32,221 nucleotides of DNA from contig JAOZPE010000001.1 of assembly GCA_029932915.1 (NCBI GenBank), forward strand, positions 1 to 32,221, given 5' to 3'. The position numbers were made by a program, and so were the translations under genes. The first letter of the stretch is position 1; each line of letters starts with the position of its first letter. A model generated the notes under the pieces. The model searched no databases. It saw only the letters and a program-made list of their open reading frames with translations, and was not told the origin of the DNA. The stretch comes from Candidatus Krumholzibacteriia bacterium (lineage in GTDB: Bacteria > Krumholzibacteriota > Krumholzibacteriia > JAJRXK01). This document shows, one piece after another, positions 8,110-17,800 of this stretch.

Positions 8110-9123
8110 TTGAACCGCCGCTGGATCGTCCTGGCCCCCTTGCTGCTGGTCCTGGCCACCACCGGGTCGACCTGCTCGAATTCCCAGACCGGACCCGAAT
8201 ACATCCGCGAGACGGGAGTTCGCGTGGAGCCCAGCGGATTCTGGCCGCTGGTCTCCGGGCAGGGCTTCTATGAGATCTGGCTGGGGGTTCCCGCGGTGGA
8301 GGTGGGCGAGGGAGAGGATCCCTGGCAGGTCGAGCAGCAGTGGACCGCGGCGGCCGCCTTCCGGGTGGGTGGGGACGGCAAGGTCTACGATCTGGCGGGC
8401 CATCTCGACGACTTCTTTCCCCTGCCCGGCGAGCTCGACACGGACCGGATCGCCCGCGGCATCATCACCTACCAACCCGCCTCCGATGTGGGAGCTCCCC
8501 ACCCGATGGGCATGCCCCTGGCCATCGGCGACTTCACCGCTCCGGGCGGCACGATCACCACGACCCTGCACTGGGACGACGACGAGGTCTTCCCCAAGGA
8601 TCTGCGCGAGATCTCCGGTCACTTCCGGCTCCGCGTGGAGACGCTCGAAGAGGGTCTCGCTCTGCCGCATGGGGTGTGGTTCTTCGACCCCGGGATGATG
8701 GACGCACCCTCCCTGCAGTTGGGAACGCCTCTGCCCGAGGGCTTCATCTACCAGGCATGGGCCTTCCAGCGCGACAGCCTGAGCAGCCTGATCCCCTTGC
8801 AGATCTTCTCGCTGGGGCGCTTCTCCCAGGCCATCGGAGCGGACAGCGACGGTGCCGGTCCCTACGCCTCGCCGGGCATCGAGGGTCCGCCCTTTCCCGG
8901 TCAGGACTTCGTGCAGGACGTCGTCGTCGACCTCAACGACGGAAGCTGGTGGGTCATGGTCACCATCGAACCGGTGGACGACCCCTCGCCGACGGTGCCC
9001 ACGAGTCTGCGGGTGCTCGAACGCGACATCCTGCAGACCGACGGGGTCGACGTGCCCATCACCCTGGTCAACCGCGCCCAGCACGACGGTCTACCCCAGG
9101 CCTTCGTGACCGTGGTCCGCTGA
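8110..9123 (+). CDS. Exported protein of unknown function, possible lipoprotein
   Basis: I do not recognise this 337-residue protein. The start is a TTG at 8110 with GGAGG (8099-8103) 6 bases upstream; the frame stays open further upstream but without a comparable site. The N-terminus has RR and then a hydrophobic run, LAPLLLVLATTGSTC, which is a signal peptide. Cys22 could be lipidated, but the residues before it (GST) are a poor lipobox. The mature part is rich in acidic and aromatic residues, with a duplicated-looking layout of strands. It ends in a domain reading WWVMVTIEPVDDPSP and VPITLVNRAQHDGLPQ, which suggests a beta-sandwich surface protein. An amino-acid permease gene begins 5 bases downstream, so the two are probably cotranscribed. 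A substrate-sensing or envelope role is only a guess. Confidence 0.75.
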   Translation: MNRRWIVLAPLLLVLATTGSTCSNSQTGPEYIRETGVRVEPSGFWPLVSGQGFYEIWLGVPAVEVGEGEDPWQVEQQWTAAAAFRVGGDGKVYDLAGHLDDFFPLPGELDTDRIARGIITYQPASDVGAPHPMGMPLAIGDFTAPGGTITTTLHWDDDEVFPKDLREISGHFRLRVETLEEGLALPHGVWFFDPGMMDAPSLQLGTPLPEGFIYQAWAFQRDSLSSLIPLQIFSLGRFSQAIGADSDGAGPYASPGIEGPPFPGQDFVQDVVVDLNDGSWWVMVTIEPVDDPSPTVPTSLRVLERDILQTDGVDVPITLVNRAQHDGLPQAFVTVVR

Positions 9124-9128
9124 GCGGC

Positions 9129-10445
9129 GTGGACACGGAGCCCATCGCCGGGCGGATCGGCCTGTCGCGCAGCATCGGCCTCGGCCTGGCCGCCGTCGTG
9201 GGTTCGGGCATCTTCGTCCTGCCCGCCTATGTGGCCCGGCAGCTTCCCGCCCCCCGTGACTTCCTCCTGATCTGGCCTCTCGGGGCGCTCGTGGCCCTGG
9301 CCTCGGCGCTGAGCTACGCCGAACTGGCTGCCGTCTTCCCCCGCACCGGCGGCTACGTCGTCTACCTGCGGCGCATCTGGGGACGCCAGGTGGCCTTCGT
9401 GTACGGCTGGGCCGCGATCCTCGTGCTCTATCCGGCGAGCATCGCCGCCCTGGCCCGCATCAGCGGCCGTTCGGCGGCCGCTCTGCTCTCCCTCCTCGGC
9501 GGGGACGGCCGTCTCGCCGCCCTTGCCGTCCTCGTCGCCGTTGCCGTCAACCTGGCCCGCGTCCGGATCAGCAGCCGGGTGCAGGGCGTCCTCGGAGGTC
9601 TCAAGCTCGCGGCTCTGCTGGCACTGGGGGTGGCCGGCCTGTGGCTGAGGGCGGCGCCACAGGCCGCCGATGCCACGTTGCGATCGGCGGCGGAGGTGGC
9701 TGGAGGGGGAGTGGGAGCGTGGGCACTGGCCCTGGTGGGTGTGCTCTGGTGCTACGAGGGTTTCCTGGAGATCGTGGTGGTCGCGGGCGAGATCGACCGC
9801 CCGGCGCGGACCGTGGTCCGGGCGCTGGTGACGGTGGTCGTCGCCGTCGGGGTGGTCTATGCGATCTATACCTTCGCGCTGGTGAAGGTCCTCGGCGTGG
9901 GAGCGATCGCCAGCTCGCCGACCGTCGCCGCCGAACTGGCCCGCAGCGTGTTCCCCGTCGGTGGGGAGGTGATGATCCATCTGCTGGTGGCCGTGGCCAC
10001 CTTCTCGGCGGCGCAGGCCCTTCTCTTCAGCGCGCCGCGGTTGCTGGTGGGCCTGGCCGAGGAGGGCGTGATCCCCGCTGCACTGGGGCGCTGGAGCGGT
10101 CGCCACCGTATCCCCCGCGTCGCCATCCTCCTGTGTGCCGCGGTCAGCCTGGTCTACACGGCCACGGGCAGTTTCGAGGAACTGGTGAAGTACTTCGCAT
10201 TCGCGACGGGTCTGTTCTCCGCGCTCATCCTGGCCGGAGGACTTCGCCTGCGGATGAGCGGTGCGGTGGCCGCCGGACTGCGGCGCATTCCCCTGTGGCC
10301 GCTCCCACCGCTCCTGGCGATGGCGGCTTCGCTGGCCGCCACCGGCTGGGTGCTCGTCGATCAGCCCCGCTCCTCGCTCGTCGGCCTGGCGATCATGGCC
10401 CTGTCGTGGCCGCTGTCGTCGCTCGTCGGCCCGCACCGGCGATGA
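9129..10445 (+). CDS. APC-superfamily amino-acid permease
   Basis: The 438-residue product has about 12 hydrophobic helices. It carries the helix-1 substrate-binding motif GSGIF (25-29) inside GLAAVVGSGIFVLPAY, and the helix-2/3 signature SYAELAAVFPRTGGYVVYL, both diagnostic of APC-family amino-acid transporters. It should import, or exchange, an amino acid or polyamine across the cytoplasmic membrane, driven by ions. The specificity cannot be read. GTG 9129 places the GSGIF motif at the usual distance from the N-terminus. The frame is open far upstream but only as a shadow of the previous gene. The ribosome-binding site is weak, and the gene follows the exported-protein gene after 5 bases, so it is probably translated from the same message. 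Confidence 0.9.
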   Translation: MDTEPIAGRIGLSRSIGLGLAAVVGSGIFVLPAYVARQLPAPRDFLLIWPLGALVALASALSYAELAAVFPRTGGYVVYLRRIWGRQVAFVYGWAAILVLYPASIAALARISGRSAAALLSLLGGDGRLAALAVLVAVAVNLARVRISSRVQGVLGGLKLAALLALGVAGLWLRAAPQAADATLRSAAEVAGGGVGAWALALVGVLWCYEGFLEIVVVAGEIDRPARTVVRALVTVVVAVGVVYAIYTFALVKVLGVGAIASSPTVAAELARSVFPVGGEVMIHLLVAVATFSAAQALLFSAPRLLVGLAEEGVIPAALGRWSGRHRIPRVAILLCAAVSLVYTATGSFEELVKYFAFATGLFSALILAGGLRLRMSGAVAAGLRRIPLWPLPPLLAMAASLAATGWVLVDQPRSSLVGLAIMALSWPLSSLVGPHRR

Positions 10446-10530
10446 TGGGTTTGCCCGCCAGCAGGATCGACGTATCCTCGCCGGCGCGAGGCGCCCACCT
10501 CGTCCGCCCACGGTCTTTGGAGGCTTGCCC

Positions 10531-10914
10531 ATGGTTCGTCTGATGTCCATCGCCGTCGGGGGCGCCGCCGGCGCGCTTCTCCGCTACCTGGTCTCCGGGT
10601 GGGTGCACCGGGGCATGGGCGCGGCCTTTCCCTGGGGAACCCTCGTGGTGAACGTGGCCGGCTGTCTCTTCATCGGTCTGATGGGAGCGGTCATCACCGG
10701 TCCGCTGCTGCTGCGGGGCGATCTGCGCGTGGGCATCCTCGTGGGCCTGCTCGGTGCGTTCACGACCTTCAGCACCTTCGGTTGGGAGACGCTCATGCTG
10801 GTCAATGACGGCCGCTGGGCCCTGGCCACCGGCAACCTGCTGTTGAGCAACGGTCTCGGCCTGGCCGCGGTCTACTTCGGCTACCATCTGGCCCAGCGCA
10901 TCTGGGGGGTGTGA
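10531..10914 (+). CDS. crcB: Fluoride ion channel CrcB/Fluc
   Basis: The 127-residue product has the usual Fluc length and four helices. The three family signatures are present: GGAAGALLRY near the N-terminus, GTLVVNVAGCLFIG in helix 2, and GLLGAFTTFSTFGWE in helix 3, which lines the fluoride pathway with the Phe box and the STF segment. It acts as a dual-topology dimer in the cytoplasmic membrane and lets toxic fluoride leave the cell. ATG 10531 has GGAGG (10519-10523) 7 bases upstream. A DUF190 gene starts 1 base after the stop. The 85-base leader contains a small hairpin (10463-10478), but I could not fit it to the fluoride-riboswitch consensus. Confidence 0.95.
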   Translation: MVRLMSIAVGGAAGALLRYLVSGWVHRGMGAAFPWGTLVVNVAGCLFIGLMGAVITGPLLLRGDLRVGILVGLLGAFTTFSTFGWETLMLVNDGRWALATGNLLLSNGLGLAAVYFGYHLAQRIWGV

Positions 10915-10915
10915 G

Positions 10916-11281
10916 ATGCATTCGATCGAACCCATTCCCGAGAAGGCCTGGCTGCTGCGGATCTTCCTGGGCGAAGGCGACCGCTACGACCACAAGCCCC
11001 TGTACGAGGTCATCGTGAAGCGGGCGAAGGAGCTGGGTCTGGCCGGCGCCACCGTCCTGCGCGGATCGATGGGTTTCGGCGCGCAGAGCCGCCTGCACAC
11101 CGCGCGGGTGCTGCGCCTGTCCGAGGACCTTCCCATGGTCATCGAGATCGTCGACGAGCGGGAGAAGATCGACCGCCTCCTGCGGGAAGCGGTCGAGGTG
11201 CTGGCGGGCGGTCTGGTGACCCTCGAGCAGGTCACCGTCGTCCACTACCGTCCGCACGGGGAGAAAGCAGTCGAGGACTGA
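10916..11281 (+). CDS. DUF190 family protein (CrcB-associated)
   Basis: The 121-residue soluble product matches the DUF190 family: an opening LLRIFLGEGDRYDHKPLYE, then GLAGATVLRGSMGFG and a later LPMVIEIVDEREKI. The fold is thought to resemble PII signal proteins (ferredoxin-like). DUF190 genes often neighbour crcB, or are fused to it, so a role in fluoride tolerance or in regulating the channel is likely but unproven. Its ATG follows the crcB stop by 1 base (TGAGATG), which implies translational coupling. A strong hairpin ends the transcript 10 bases after its stop. Confidence 0.92.
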   Translation: MHSIEPIPEKAWLLRIFLGEGDRYDHKPLYEVIVKRAKELGLAGATVLRGSMGFGAQSRLHTARVLRLSEDLPMVIEIVDEREKIDRLLREAVEVLAGGLVTLEQVTVVHYRPHGEKAVED

Positions 11282-11291
11282 GCCGGCGGCG

Positions 11292-11321
11292 GCCGTCGCC
11301 TCCCGTGGGGGAAGCGACGGC
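11292..11321. terminator. Bidirectional terminator hairpin between convergent genes
   Basis: GCCGTCGC (11292-11299) pairs with GCGACGGC (11314-11321). The stem continues inward after one mismatch (TCCC with GGGA) to a short loop. It lies between the DUF190 stop and the S41 protease stop, which face each other. A second perfect 10-base inverted repeat, CGCGCGGCAG (11325-11334) with CTGCCGCGCG (11356-11365), overlaps the end of the S41 gene. Confidence 0.65.
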
Positions 11322-11351
11322 GGACGCGCGGCAGCTCAGCCCTCGCGGCGC

Positions 11352-14300
11352 TCACCTGCCGCGCGGGTAGGGAGGCCGCGGCGGCCACGGCTTCTCCTGC
11401 TTCAGCTCCTGGAGGATCACCTCGACGGCCTTCTCCAGTTGGGGATCGCGTCCCTTCGCCACCAGGTCGGGACGGTTGTCCACCTCGATGTCCGGATCGA
11501 CGCCGTGGTTCTCGACGATCCACTCGCCTCCGTTGGCCGGTGTCCAGAACGCGATCTCCGGGGCGGTCACCCGGCCGCCGTCGATCAGCGGGATCTGGCG
11601 CGAGATGCCCACCAGTCCGCCCCAGGTGCGCATGCCGATGACCGGTCCGATTCGCTCCTGCTGGAAGTACCAGGGGAAGGCGTCGCCGCCGCTGCCGGCG
11701 AACTCGTTGGCGATGAGCACCTTCGGCCCGTAGATGGTGCGCGGCGGCCAGGGGGTGTCCTCACCGTTGCGGGGGCTGATGAAGTTCAGCAGTCCCTTCT
11801 TGAGCTTGTTGGTGTAGAAGTCGGGAATCATGCCGCCGGCGTTGAAGCGTTCGTCGACGATGAGGGCCTTCTTGAGCACCTGCCCCTGCAGGTACTTGTC
11901 GAACTCCCTCAGGCCGGCGATCGAGGTGTTCGGCACGTGCATGTATCCGACCTTGCCGTCGGTGGCCTTCTCCACGAAGGCCCGCTTGCTCTCCACCCAG
12001 TCCAGGTAGCGCAGACCCCGCTCGCTGGTGATGGTGGTCACGAGGATCTCGTGCGCGCCGTCGCGGCTGGGCTTGTCGTTGACCAGCAGGTTCACCTCGC
12101 GCTCGCCCTTGCCCTGGAAGTAGGCGTAGGGATTCGCGTCACCAGGGATCTCCACTCCGTCGACGGCGATGAGATAGTCGCCTTCGGCCACCTTCAGACC
12201 GGGCTGGGCGAGGGGGGCCAGGCGGTCCTCGTCCCAGTCCTCACCGCGGTAGATGCGGGCGATCCTCCAGTACTTCTCTCCACCGGCGAAATCGACGCCC
12301 AGCAAGCCCACGCTGACCCGCTTGCCATGGGGAAGGTCGCCGCCGCCCACGTAGGAGTGCGAGGTGGCCAGCTCACCGATGAGCTCGCCGATGAGGTAGT
12401 TGAGATCGTTGCGATGGGCCACCCACGGCAGCAGCTTCGCGTAGCGCTCGCCGATCTTCTTCCAGTCCTTGCCGCCCATGTCCGGGTCCCAGAAGAAGTC
12501 GCGCTCGATGCGCCAGGCCTCGTGGAAGATCTGCGCCCACTCCTGGCGGTAGTCCACCCGCGCGGAGAGACCGGAGAAGTCGAGCGTGCCGTCCCCGGGC
12601 TTCTGGCCCTTGGCCGCGTCGACGATGGCGTAGGATCCCTTGGCAGAGCGGTAGAGCAGCTTCTTGCCCTCGGCATCGAGCATGAAAGCGCTGATCTCGC
12701 CGAGGACGGTGTTCTCCTCCCGCTCGTCCATGTCGAAGACCTTCAGCTCGAACCCCCGGGGCGCGTCGGGCCGGGCCGCCTGCTGCGACTCGAAGGCGAT
12801 GCTCCCGTAGAAGAGCTTGCCCTTGCCTGCCTGCAGGTTGGTGTAGCTTCCCGCGGGGACGGGCAGGGCCACCACCCGGGCGGAGATGCCCTCGAGGTCG
12901 ACCACGATGGGTTCGACGCCTTCATCCCCTTCGTCCTCGTCCTTCCCGGCCTTGTCGTCCTTCCCGTCCTTCTTCCCGCTGTCCTTCTTCGCGTCGTCCT
13001 TCTTCGCCGCGCCGTCGTCCTCTTCTCCTTCCTCGTCGCTCTTGGGCGCGAAGGGAGAAGGCTCGCTGCGGTCGAGGATCACGGCGAAGAGGCCGTCGGT
13101 CTGGTAGTAGCCGAAGTGCCAGTCCAGGGCGTCCCCGCTGGGGTAGAAGGAGCGCGACGAGCCGAAGTACAGGTACTTGCCATTCAGGTCGAAGGTGGGC
13201 TGGAAGTCGTTGTAGAAGCCGTCGGTGACCCGGCTCTTCGAATGGTCCTGCTCCGACCACAGCCAGATCTCCTGGTTGCCGTAGCTCTCGTTTCTCTCGT
13301 AGGCGAGCCAACGGCTGTCCGGTGACCACGAGGGGTTGGACACCCCGCCCCGTATCGGCGAGGAGTCGACGAGGACGCGCTTCTTCGAGTCGACATCGAC
13401 GCACCACAGGCGGGTCATGCTGTCCCAGTAGACGATCCTGCTTCCGTCGGGCGAGAAGATCATGCCGAAGGGATAGGCCTGATCCTTGGTGTCGATGAGC
13501 TTGGTCTCCTCGCCGCCCTTCTGGTCCTGAAGGAAGATCGACCATTCACCGCCGCGGTCGCTGAAGTAGGCGATGCGATCGCCGGAGGGCGACCACACTG
13601 CGTCGCGCTCGAAGACCCCGCTGCTGTGGGTGAGCTGACGGGTGGGCCCGTCCTCGGCCGGAACGGTGAAGATCTCACCGCGCGCCTCCACCACCACCCG
13701 CTTGGCGTGGGGGCTGATGGAGACCGAGTGGATGTTCTTCTTCAACGGGATCGTCTTGGGCCGGGCCACCAGCAGTTCACTGCGCACGGAGATGGACACC
13801 GGGTGTTCCTTCCGGGTCTTCAGGTCGAAGACGTGCAGGATGCCGCCGTTCTCGAAGACGATCGCGCCGGGGCCCAGGGCGGGCCACTTCACGTCGAACT
13901 CGGTGAAGTGGGTGAGCTGTTCGGCCGACTTCTCGCCGGGCTTCCAGCGCCACAGGTTCAAGTGACGATCGCGATCGGAGGCGAAGTAGATGCCCGTCTC
14001 GTCCCACATGGGCCAGAAGTCGTTGGCCTCGGTGCGCGGAACCTCCTCGTAGCTCTCGTCCTTCAGGTTGAACAGGGCCACGTAGCCGGTGCGCCCTCCC
14101 CGGTAGCGCTTCCAGGTGCGGGTCTCCCGCGCGCGCGGGTCGTAGGCGATCGATGTGCCATCGGGCGAGTAGGAGGCCGGTCCACCGTGGGGGATGGGCA
14201 GCATCTCGGGCATTCCGCCGCCGTCGACTTGGATCTCGAAGTAGCGGGGATAGCGTGCGGGCGCGCTGTAGCGGGGCGACAGGAACAGGATCTTCTTGCC

Positions 14301-14663
14301 GTCGGGACTCCAGTCGGCCACCAGGTCCCAGGAGGGGTGGAAGGTGAGACGCCGCGGCGTGCCTCCTTCGGCCGGTATGACGTAGACATCGCTGTTGCCG
14401 TCGTACGAGGCGGTGTAGGCCACCCACTTCCCGTCGGGGGAGAAGTGGGGAAGGATCTCCTCGCCCTCGTGACTGGTGAGACGCCGGGCGTCGCCTCCTC
14501 CACGGGGAGCGATCCATAGATCGCCGGCGTAGACGAAGACGATCTCATCGGCGGAGATGTCCGGGTAGCGGAGGAGTCTGGTTCCGGAATCGGCCGCCTC
14601 GGCGGCGGTGACCGCGGTCACCAGCAGGGTGAGCAACAACAGGGAGATGACACGTTCTTTCAC
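11352..14663 (-). CDS. Tricorn-like serine protease, peptidase family S41B, exported
   Basis: The 1103-residue product has a signal peptide (SLLLLTLLVTAVTAAEA) and then two beta-propeller regions with repeated SPDGKWVAY-like motifs. A PDZ-like part follows (VAEGDYLIAVDGVEIPGD) and then the S41 catalytic core. The tricorn catalytic residues are present at matching spacing: His769 (ELATSHSY), nucleophile Ser991 (EFAGSGGDAFPWYF) and Glu1051 (WIVENHGVDPDIEV). It probably degrades peptides in the periplasm. A hydrophilic Lys/Asp/Glu/Gly-rich insert (about residues 540-585) separates the two propeller parts. The start is GTG 14663, which gives a clean signal peptide. The frame is open 27 codons further upstream but that part looks non-coding, and the ribosome-binding site is weak. 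A 163-base gap with no clear promoter separates it from the upstream peptidase gene. Confidence 0.92.
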   Translation of the reverse strand: MKERVISLLLLTLLVTAVTAAEAADSGTRLLRYPDISADEIVFVYAGDLWIAPRGGGDARRLTSHEGEEILPHFSPDGKWVAYTASYDGNSDVYVIPAEGGTPRRLTFHPSWDLVADWSPDGKKILFLSPRYSAPARYPRYFEIQVDGGGMPEMLPIPHGGPASYSPDGTSIAYDPRARETRTWKRYRGGRTGYVALFNLKDESYEEVPRTEANDFWPMWDETGIYFASDRDRHLNLWRWKPGEKSAEQLTHFTEFDVKWPALGPGAIVFENGGILHVFDLKTRKEHPVSISVRSELLVARPKTIPLKKNIHSVSISPHAKRVVVEARGEIFTVPAEDGPTRQLTHSSGVFERDAVWSPSGDRIAYFSDRGGEWSIFLQDQKGGEETKLIDTKDQAYPFGMIFSPDGSRIVYWDSMTRLWCVDVDSKKRVLVDSSPIRGGVSNPSWSPDSRWLAYERNESYGNQEIWLWSEQDHSKSRVTDGFYNDFQPTFDLNGKYLYFGSSRSFYPSGDALDWHFGYYQTDGLFAVILDRSEPSPFAPKSDEEGEEDDGAAKKDDAKKDSGKKDGKDDKAGKDEDEGDEGVEPIVVDLEGISARVVALPVPAGSYTNLQAGKGKLFYGSIAFESQQAARPDAPRGFELKVFDMDEREENTVLGEISAFMLDAEGKKLLYRSAKGSYAIVDAAKGQKPGDGTLDFSGLSARVDYRQEWAQIFHEAWRIERDFFWDPDMGGKDWKKIGERYAKLLPWVAHRNDLNYLIGELIGELATSHSYVGGGDLPHGKRVSVGLLGVDFAGGEKYWRIARIYRGEDWDEDRLAPLAQPGLKVAEGDYLIAVDGVEIPGDANPYAYFQGKGEREVNLLVNDKPSRDGAHEILVTTITSERGLRYLDWVESKRAFVEKATDGKVGYMHVPNTSIAGLREFDKYLQGQVLKKALIVDERFNAGGMIPDFYTNKLKKGLLNFISPRNGEDTPWPPRTIYGPKVLIANEFAGSGGDAFPWYFQQERIGPVIGMRTWGGLVGISRQIPLIDGGRVTAPEIAFWTPANGGEWIVENHGVDPDIEVDNRPDLVAKGRDPQLEKAVEVILQELKQEKPWPPRPPYPRGR

Positions 14664-14826
14664 GGCCTCGACGCTTCCTTGGGTTGGAGGGTTGGGTTGA
14701 AGGGAAGAGAACGAAGTGCGGATGGAAAAGGGCCGCAGCCGCACCGACTACGGGGAATCGCCCCGAAGAGTTTCTCCCGCCGGTCCCGATTTTCCCAGAA
14801 CAACTCCGCTCGCCTCGTCCCAAAGG

Positions 14827-17800
14827 CTAGAACCCTCGCTCGCGTACCCGCTGAAGGTCGAGGCCGGCGGCGGTGAAGCATCGACGCAGGGCGTCCTCGT
14901 CGAGGACCGGCGGCAGGGGCGTCGCCGGATCGGCCAGGCGCCGGAGGGCGTCGGCCAGCAGGGCGGCCGAGCGCGCCAGGCCCGCCGGATCGAGTTCCTC
15001 CAGGCGGTCGGCCGCGGTGTGGATCCGATCCAGGGCGCCGGGGCTGCGATGGCAGGCCAGGGTGAAGGAGGGCAGGCCGGTCAGCACGAAGGGCATGTGG
15101 TCGCTGTAGAGGTCGAGGATCTCCTGGACCCCGCCATCGAGCTTCCACCGGCGGAACTCGAGCAGGCTCGCCCGCAGGGGGGCACGCAGGGAACGGCCGC
15201 AGTGGATGACGAAACCGGCCGGATCCTCGGGCATCTCCAGATTGACCACGAGCGACGGCAGGGCCTCCTCGCCCCGCTGGGCCGCCTCCAGGTAGGCACG
15301 GCTACCCTCCAATCCCCGTTCCTCGCCGGTGAACACCACGAAGCGCAGGGGACGGGTGGAGGACTCCCTCAGGCGGGCATCGGCGGCGAGCCGGCGCGCG
15401 GTCTCCAGCAGGACGGCGACGCCGGCCGCGTTGTCCAGTGCCCCCTGGCCCAGGGACCAGGCGTCCAGGTGGGCGCTCACGAGGATGGGCCGTTCGCCCG
15501 GGCCCAGGGGCCGCAGGTCGGCGATACCGTTGTGCGAGGAAACTTCGATCCAGGCCCCTCCGGCGCCCTTCGCGGAGGCGATCTCCAGACTCACGGCCGC
15601 GCTCGTCCGCAGGGCCTCCAGCAGGGGCCGGCCCTGCGCGGTGCTGAACACCGGCAGGGGGGAGGGAGCCTTCCATCCCACCACGCCCTGGACCTCCTCG
15701 CCCTCCGCGCCCAGGAGGATCAGGGCGGCCGCCCCGGCTCGCCGCGCCGCCGCCACCTTCTCCAGGCGGTGGATGGGACGCGCTTCGGTCGGGGGGCTGC
15801 CCTCGCGGGCCAGGAGGATGCGGCCTGGGGCGAGCACGGCATTCGTCACGATCTCGGCCGGGGTGCCCCAACCCACCTCCAGCAGGCGGTGGGTGCCGGT
15901 GAGCTCCCCTCCGCTGCCGGCGAGCGCGTGCAGCATGAGGGTCCGGGTGCGGCCCGATGCATCGGTCCATCGCGCCGGCAGAGCTTCGATTTCCCAGCGG
16001 TGGGCGCGTACCGGCTGGAGATGCCAGTCGCAGCCGAGCGCCTCCATCCTCTGGCCCACCCACTGCAGGGCATGGCGGTAGCCCTCGGTGCCGGGCACCC
16101 GTGGCTCCCCCTCGCACAGCGCCTGCAGGGTGGTGGAGACCGAGACCGTGGCGTCTTCGCTCCGCAAGGTGGCGTCGGATGGTGTCGCTGCCGCTTCGGC
16201 CCGGGCGGCGGTCTTCGACCCGGCCGGGGCTGCTGTGGCCTCGCTTCCGTCCGCGCTCGGGGGCAGGGCCACCGCGCCCAGCACGAGGAGAAGGCTGAGC
16301 AGCAGCTCGACGATTCCGCGCGTGCCGTCCACCCTCAGGCGCCGGGCCCGGGACAGGCGCTGCCGGGCCCGGGGCAGGATCACCGCGGGCAGATGGTGCT
16401 CACGGGCCAGGACCGCGGCGTGTCCCAGCAGGCTCCCGCTCTCGCAGACCAGGGCCGCGCAGCGCTCGAAGACCAGGGCGTCGGCGGGCACCACCGAGGG
16501 CACGACGAGGACCTCTCCCGGCCGGGGTCCGCCTTCGGCCTGGGCCGAGGGCAGGGAACGCACCGGGCCTTCGGCCGTTCCCGGCGAGAGGGGGAAGCCC
16601 ACCACGCGTTCCCCGGCCTCCGCCGGCGGCGCCCATTCGGGATGCCGGCGGGCGAAGGAGGCCTCCCAGCGCAGCAGGAGCCTCTCGCCCCGCGTCCGCG
16701 CCCGCCGCCATCGTTCCTCCCCGGGCGCTTCGATCATCGCTTCCACGTCCTCGGGCAGCAGATCGAGGATCTCCGCCTGCTCCGCCTCCGGGTGCAGCCA
16801 GCCCTGGAGATCGAGCGCGGCGGCCCGGAAGAGGGCGTAGGCCCGTCCGAGCAGTTCGTCGTCGTCCTCGAGGGCGGCCAGGGCCCTGCCGGCCACGAGC
16901 CGCCAGCTCTGCCGCTCGTCCGCTTTGGACGGCGATGCGCGAGGTGGTGTCGGTTCCGAGGGAGGAAGCCCACGGGCCCGCCTCTCCACTTCGGCGATCA
17001 GCGGTGTGGGGTCTTCACTCCAGGGGACGGCCCGTCCGTCCCAGCCGCCCGGGGCGTGGTGGCCATGGCGGCTGAGGAAGTCCTCCAGCGCCTGCTCTCG
17101 CGCCGGATCATCGTGGGGATGATCGGCCCAGGATCGGGCCAGCGCATCCAGATCCCGTTTCCTGCGCTCGGCGGCCGTCTCCGGCAGGGGCGGTGGCTCG
17201 GTGTCCCCCAGGCGCTGCAGGGCCTCGAGCAGACGGTGGGTGAGCCGGCGCAGACGGTGACTGCTGCCGTCGTAGTAGTGCTCCTGCCAGCGCAGCCAGG
17301 CGGTGGTGAAGGGCCCCCAGCTCGAAGGTGCGGGCAGCGGATCGTAGCGGCGGCGCAGCGAATCGAGGCCCGTCTGGAGGCGGGGCAGGTGTTCCTTCTC
17401 CCACTGTTGGAGAGCGTGGTCGACCGCGTGCGCGGCGGCCCGGGCCTCGGCCTCCGCGCTCGGCTCGCCGGCCGCCCGGCCTTTCTCCTCGTCCTCCGGC
17501 TCGACGCGGTCGTGCCAGCGCCCGTCGATCAGGCGGGAGGGATGGCGGGGTCCCTTGGCACGGATCCAGCGCAGGAAGAGTCCGGCCAGCAGGGGGCAGA
17601 GCGGTGCCGAGGCGTGCTCGGCGTCCAGTTTCCAGCTCTCGTCCCGATCGCTCTCGAAGAGAGGGAAATCGGCCAGGGGGGGCTCTTCGCGGGGGGGTGG
17701 CGGGGCGGCCTGGACGACCGGGCGCCGCTGGAGCAGCCGGGCCCGTCCTCCTTCCACGCCGATCTCCAGCAGCCATGGGCCCGTGCGGTCACGAAGGGCC

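Noticed and set aside
10438-10530. Fluoride riboswitch before crcB
   Set aside because: GGCGATGA and a later CGCC at 10438-10459 recall the 5' part of the crcB motif, and a hairpin follows at 10463-10478. But the segment between GGCGATG and CGCC is too long, and I found neither the AAAC stretch nor the closing TGATG/CTAC part. A covariance-model search with RF01734 would decide.
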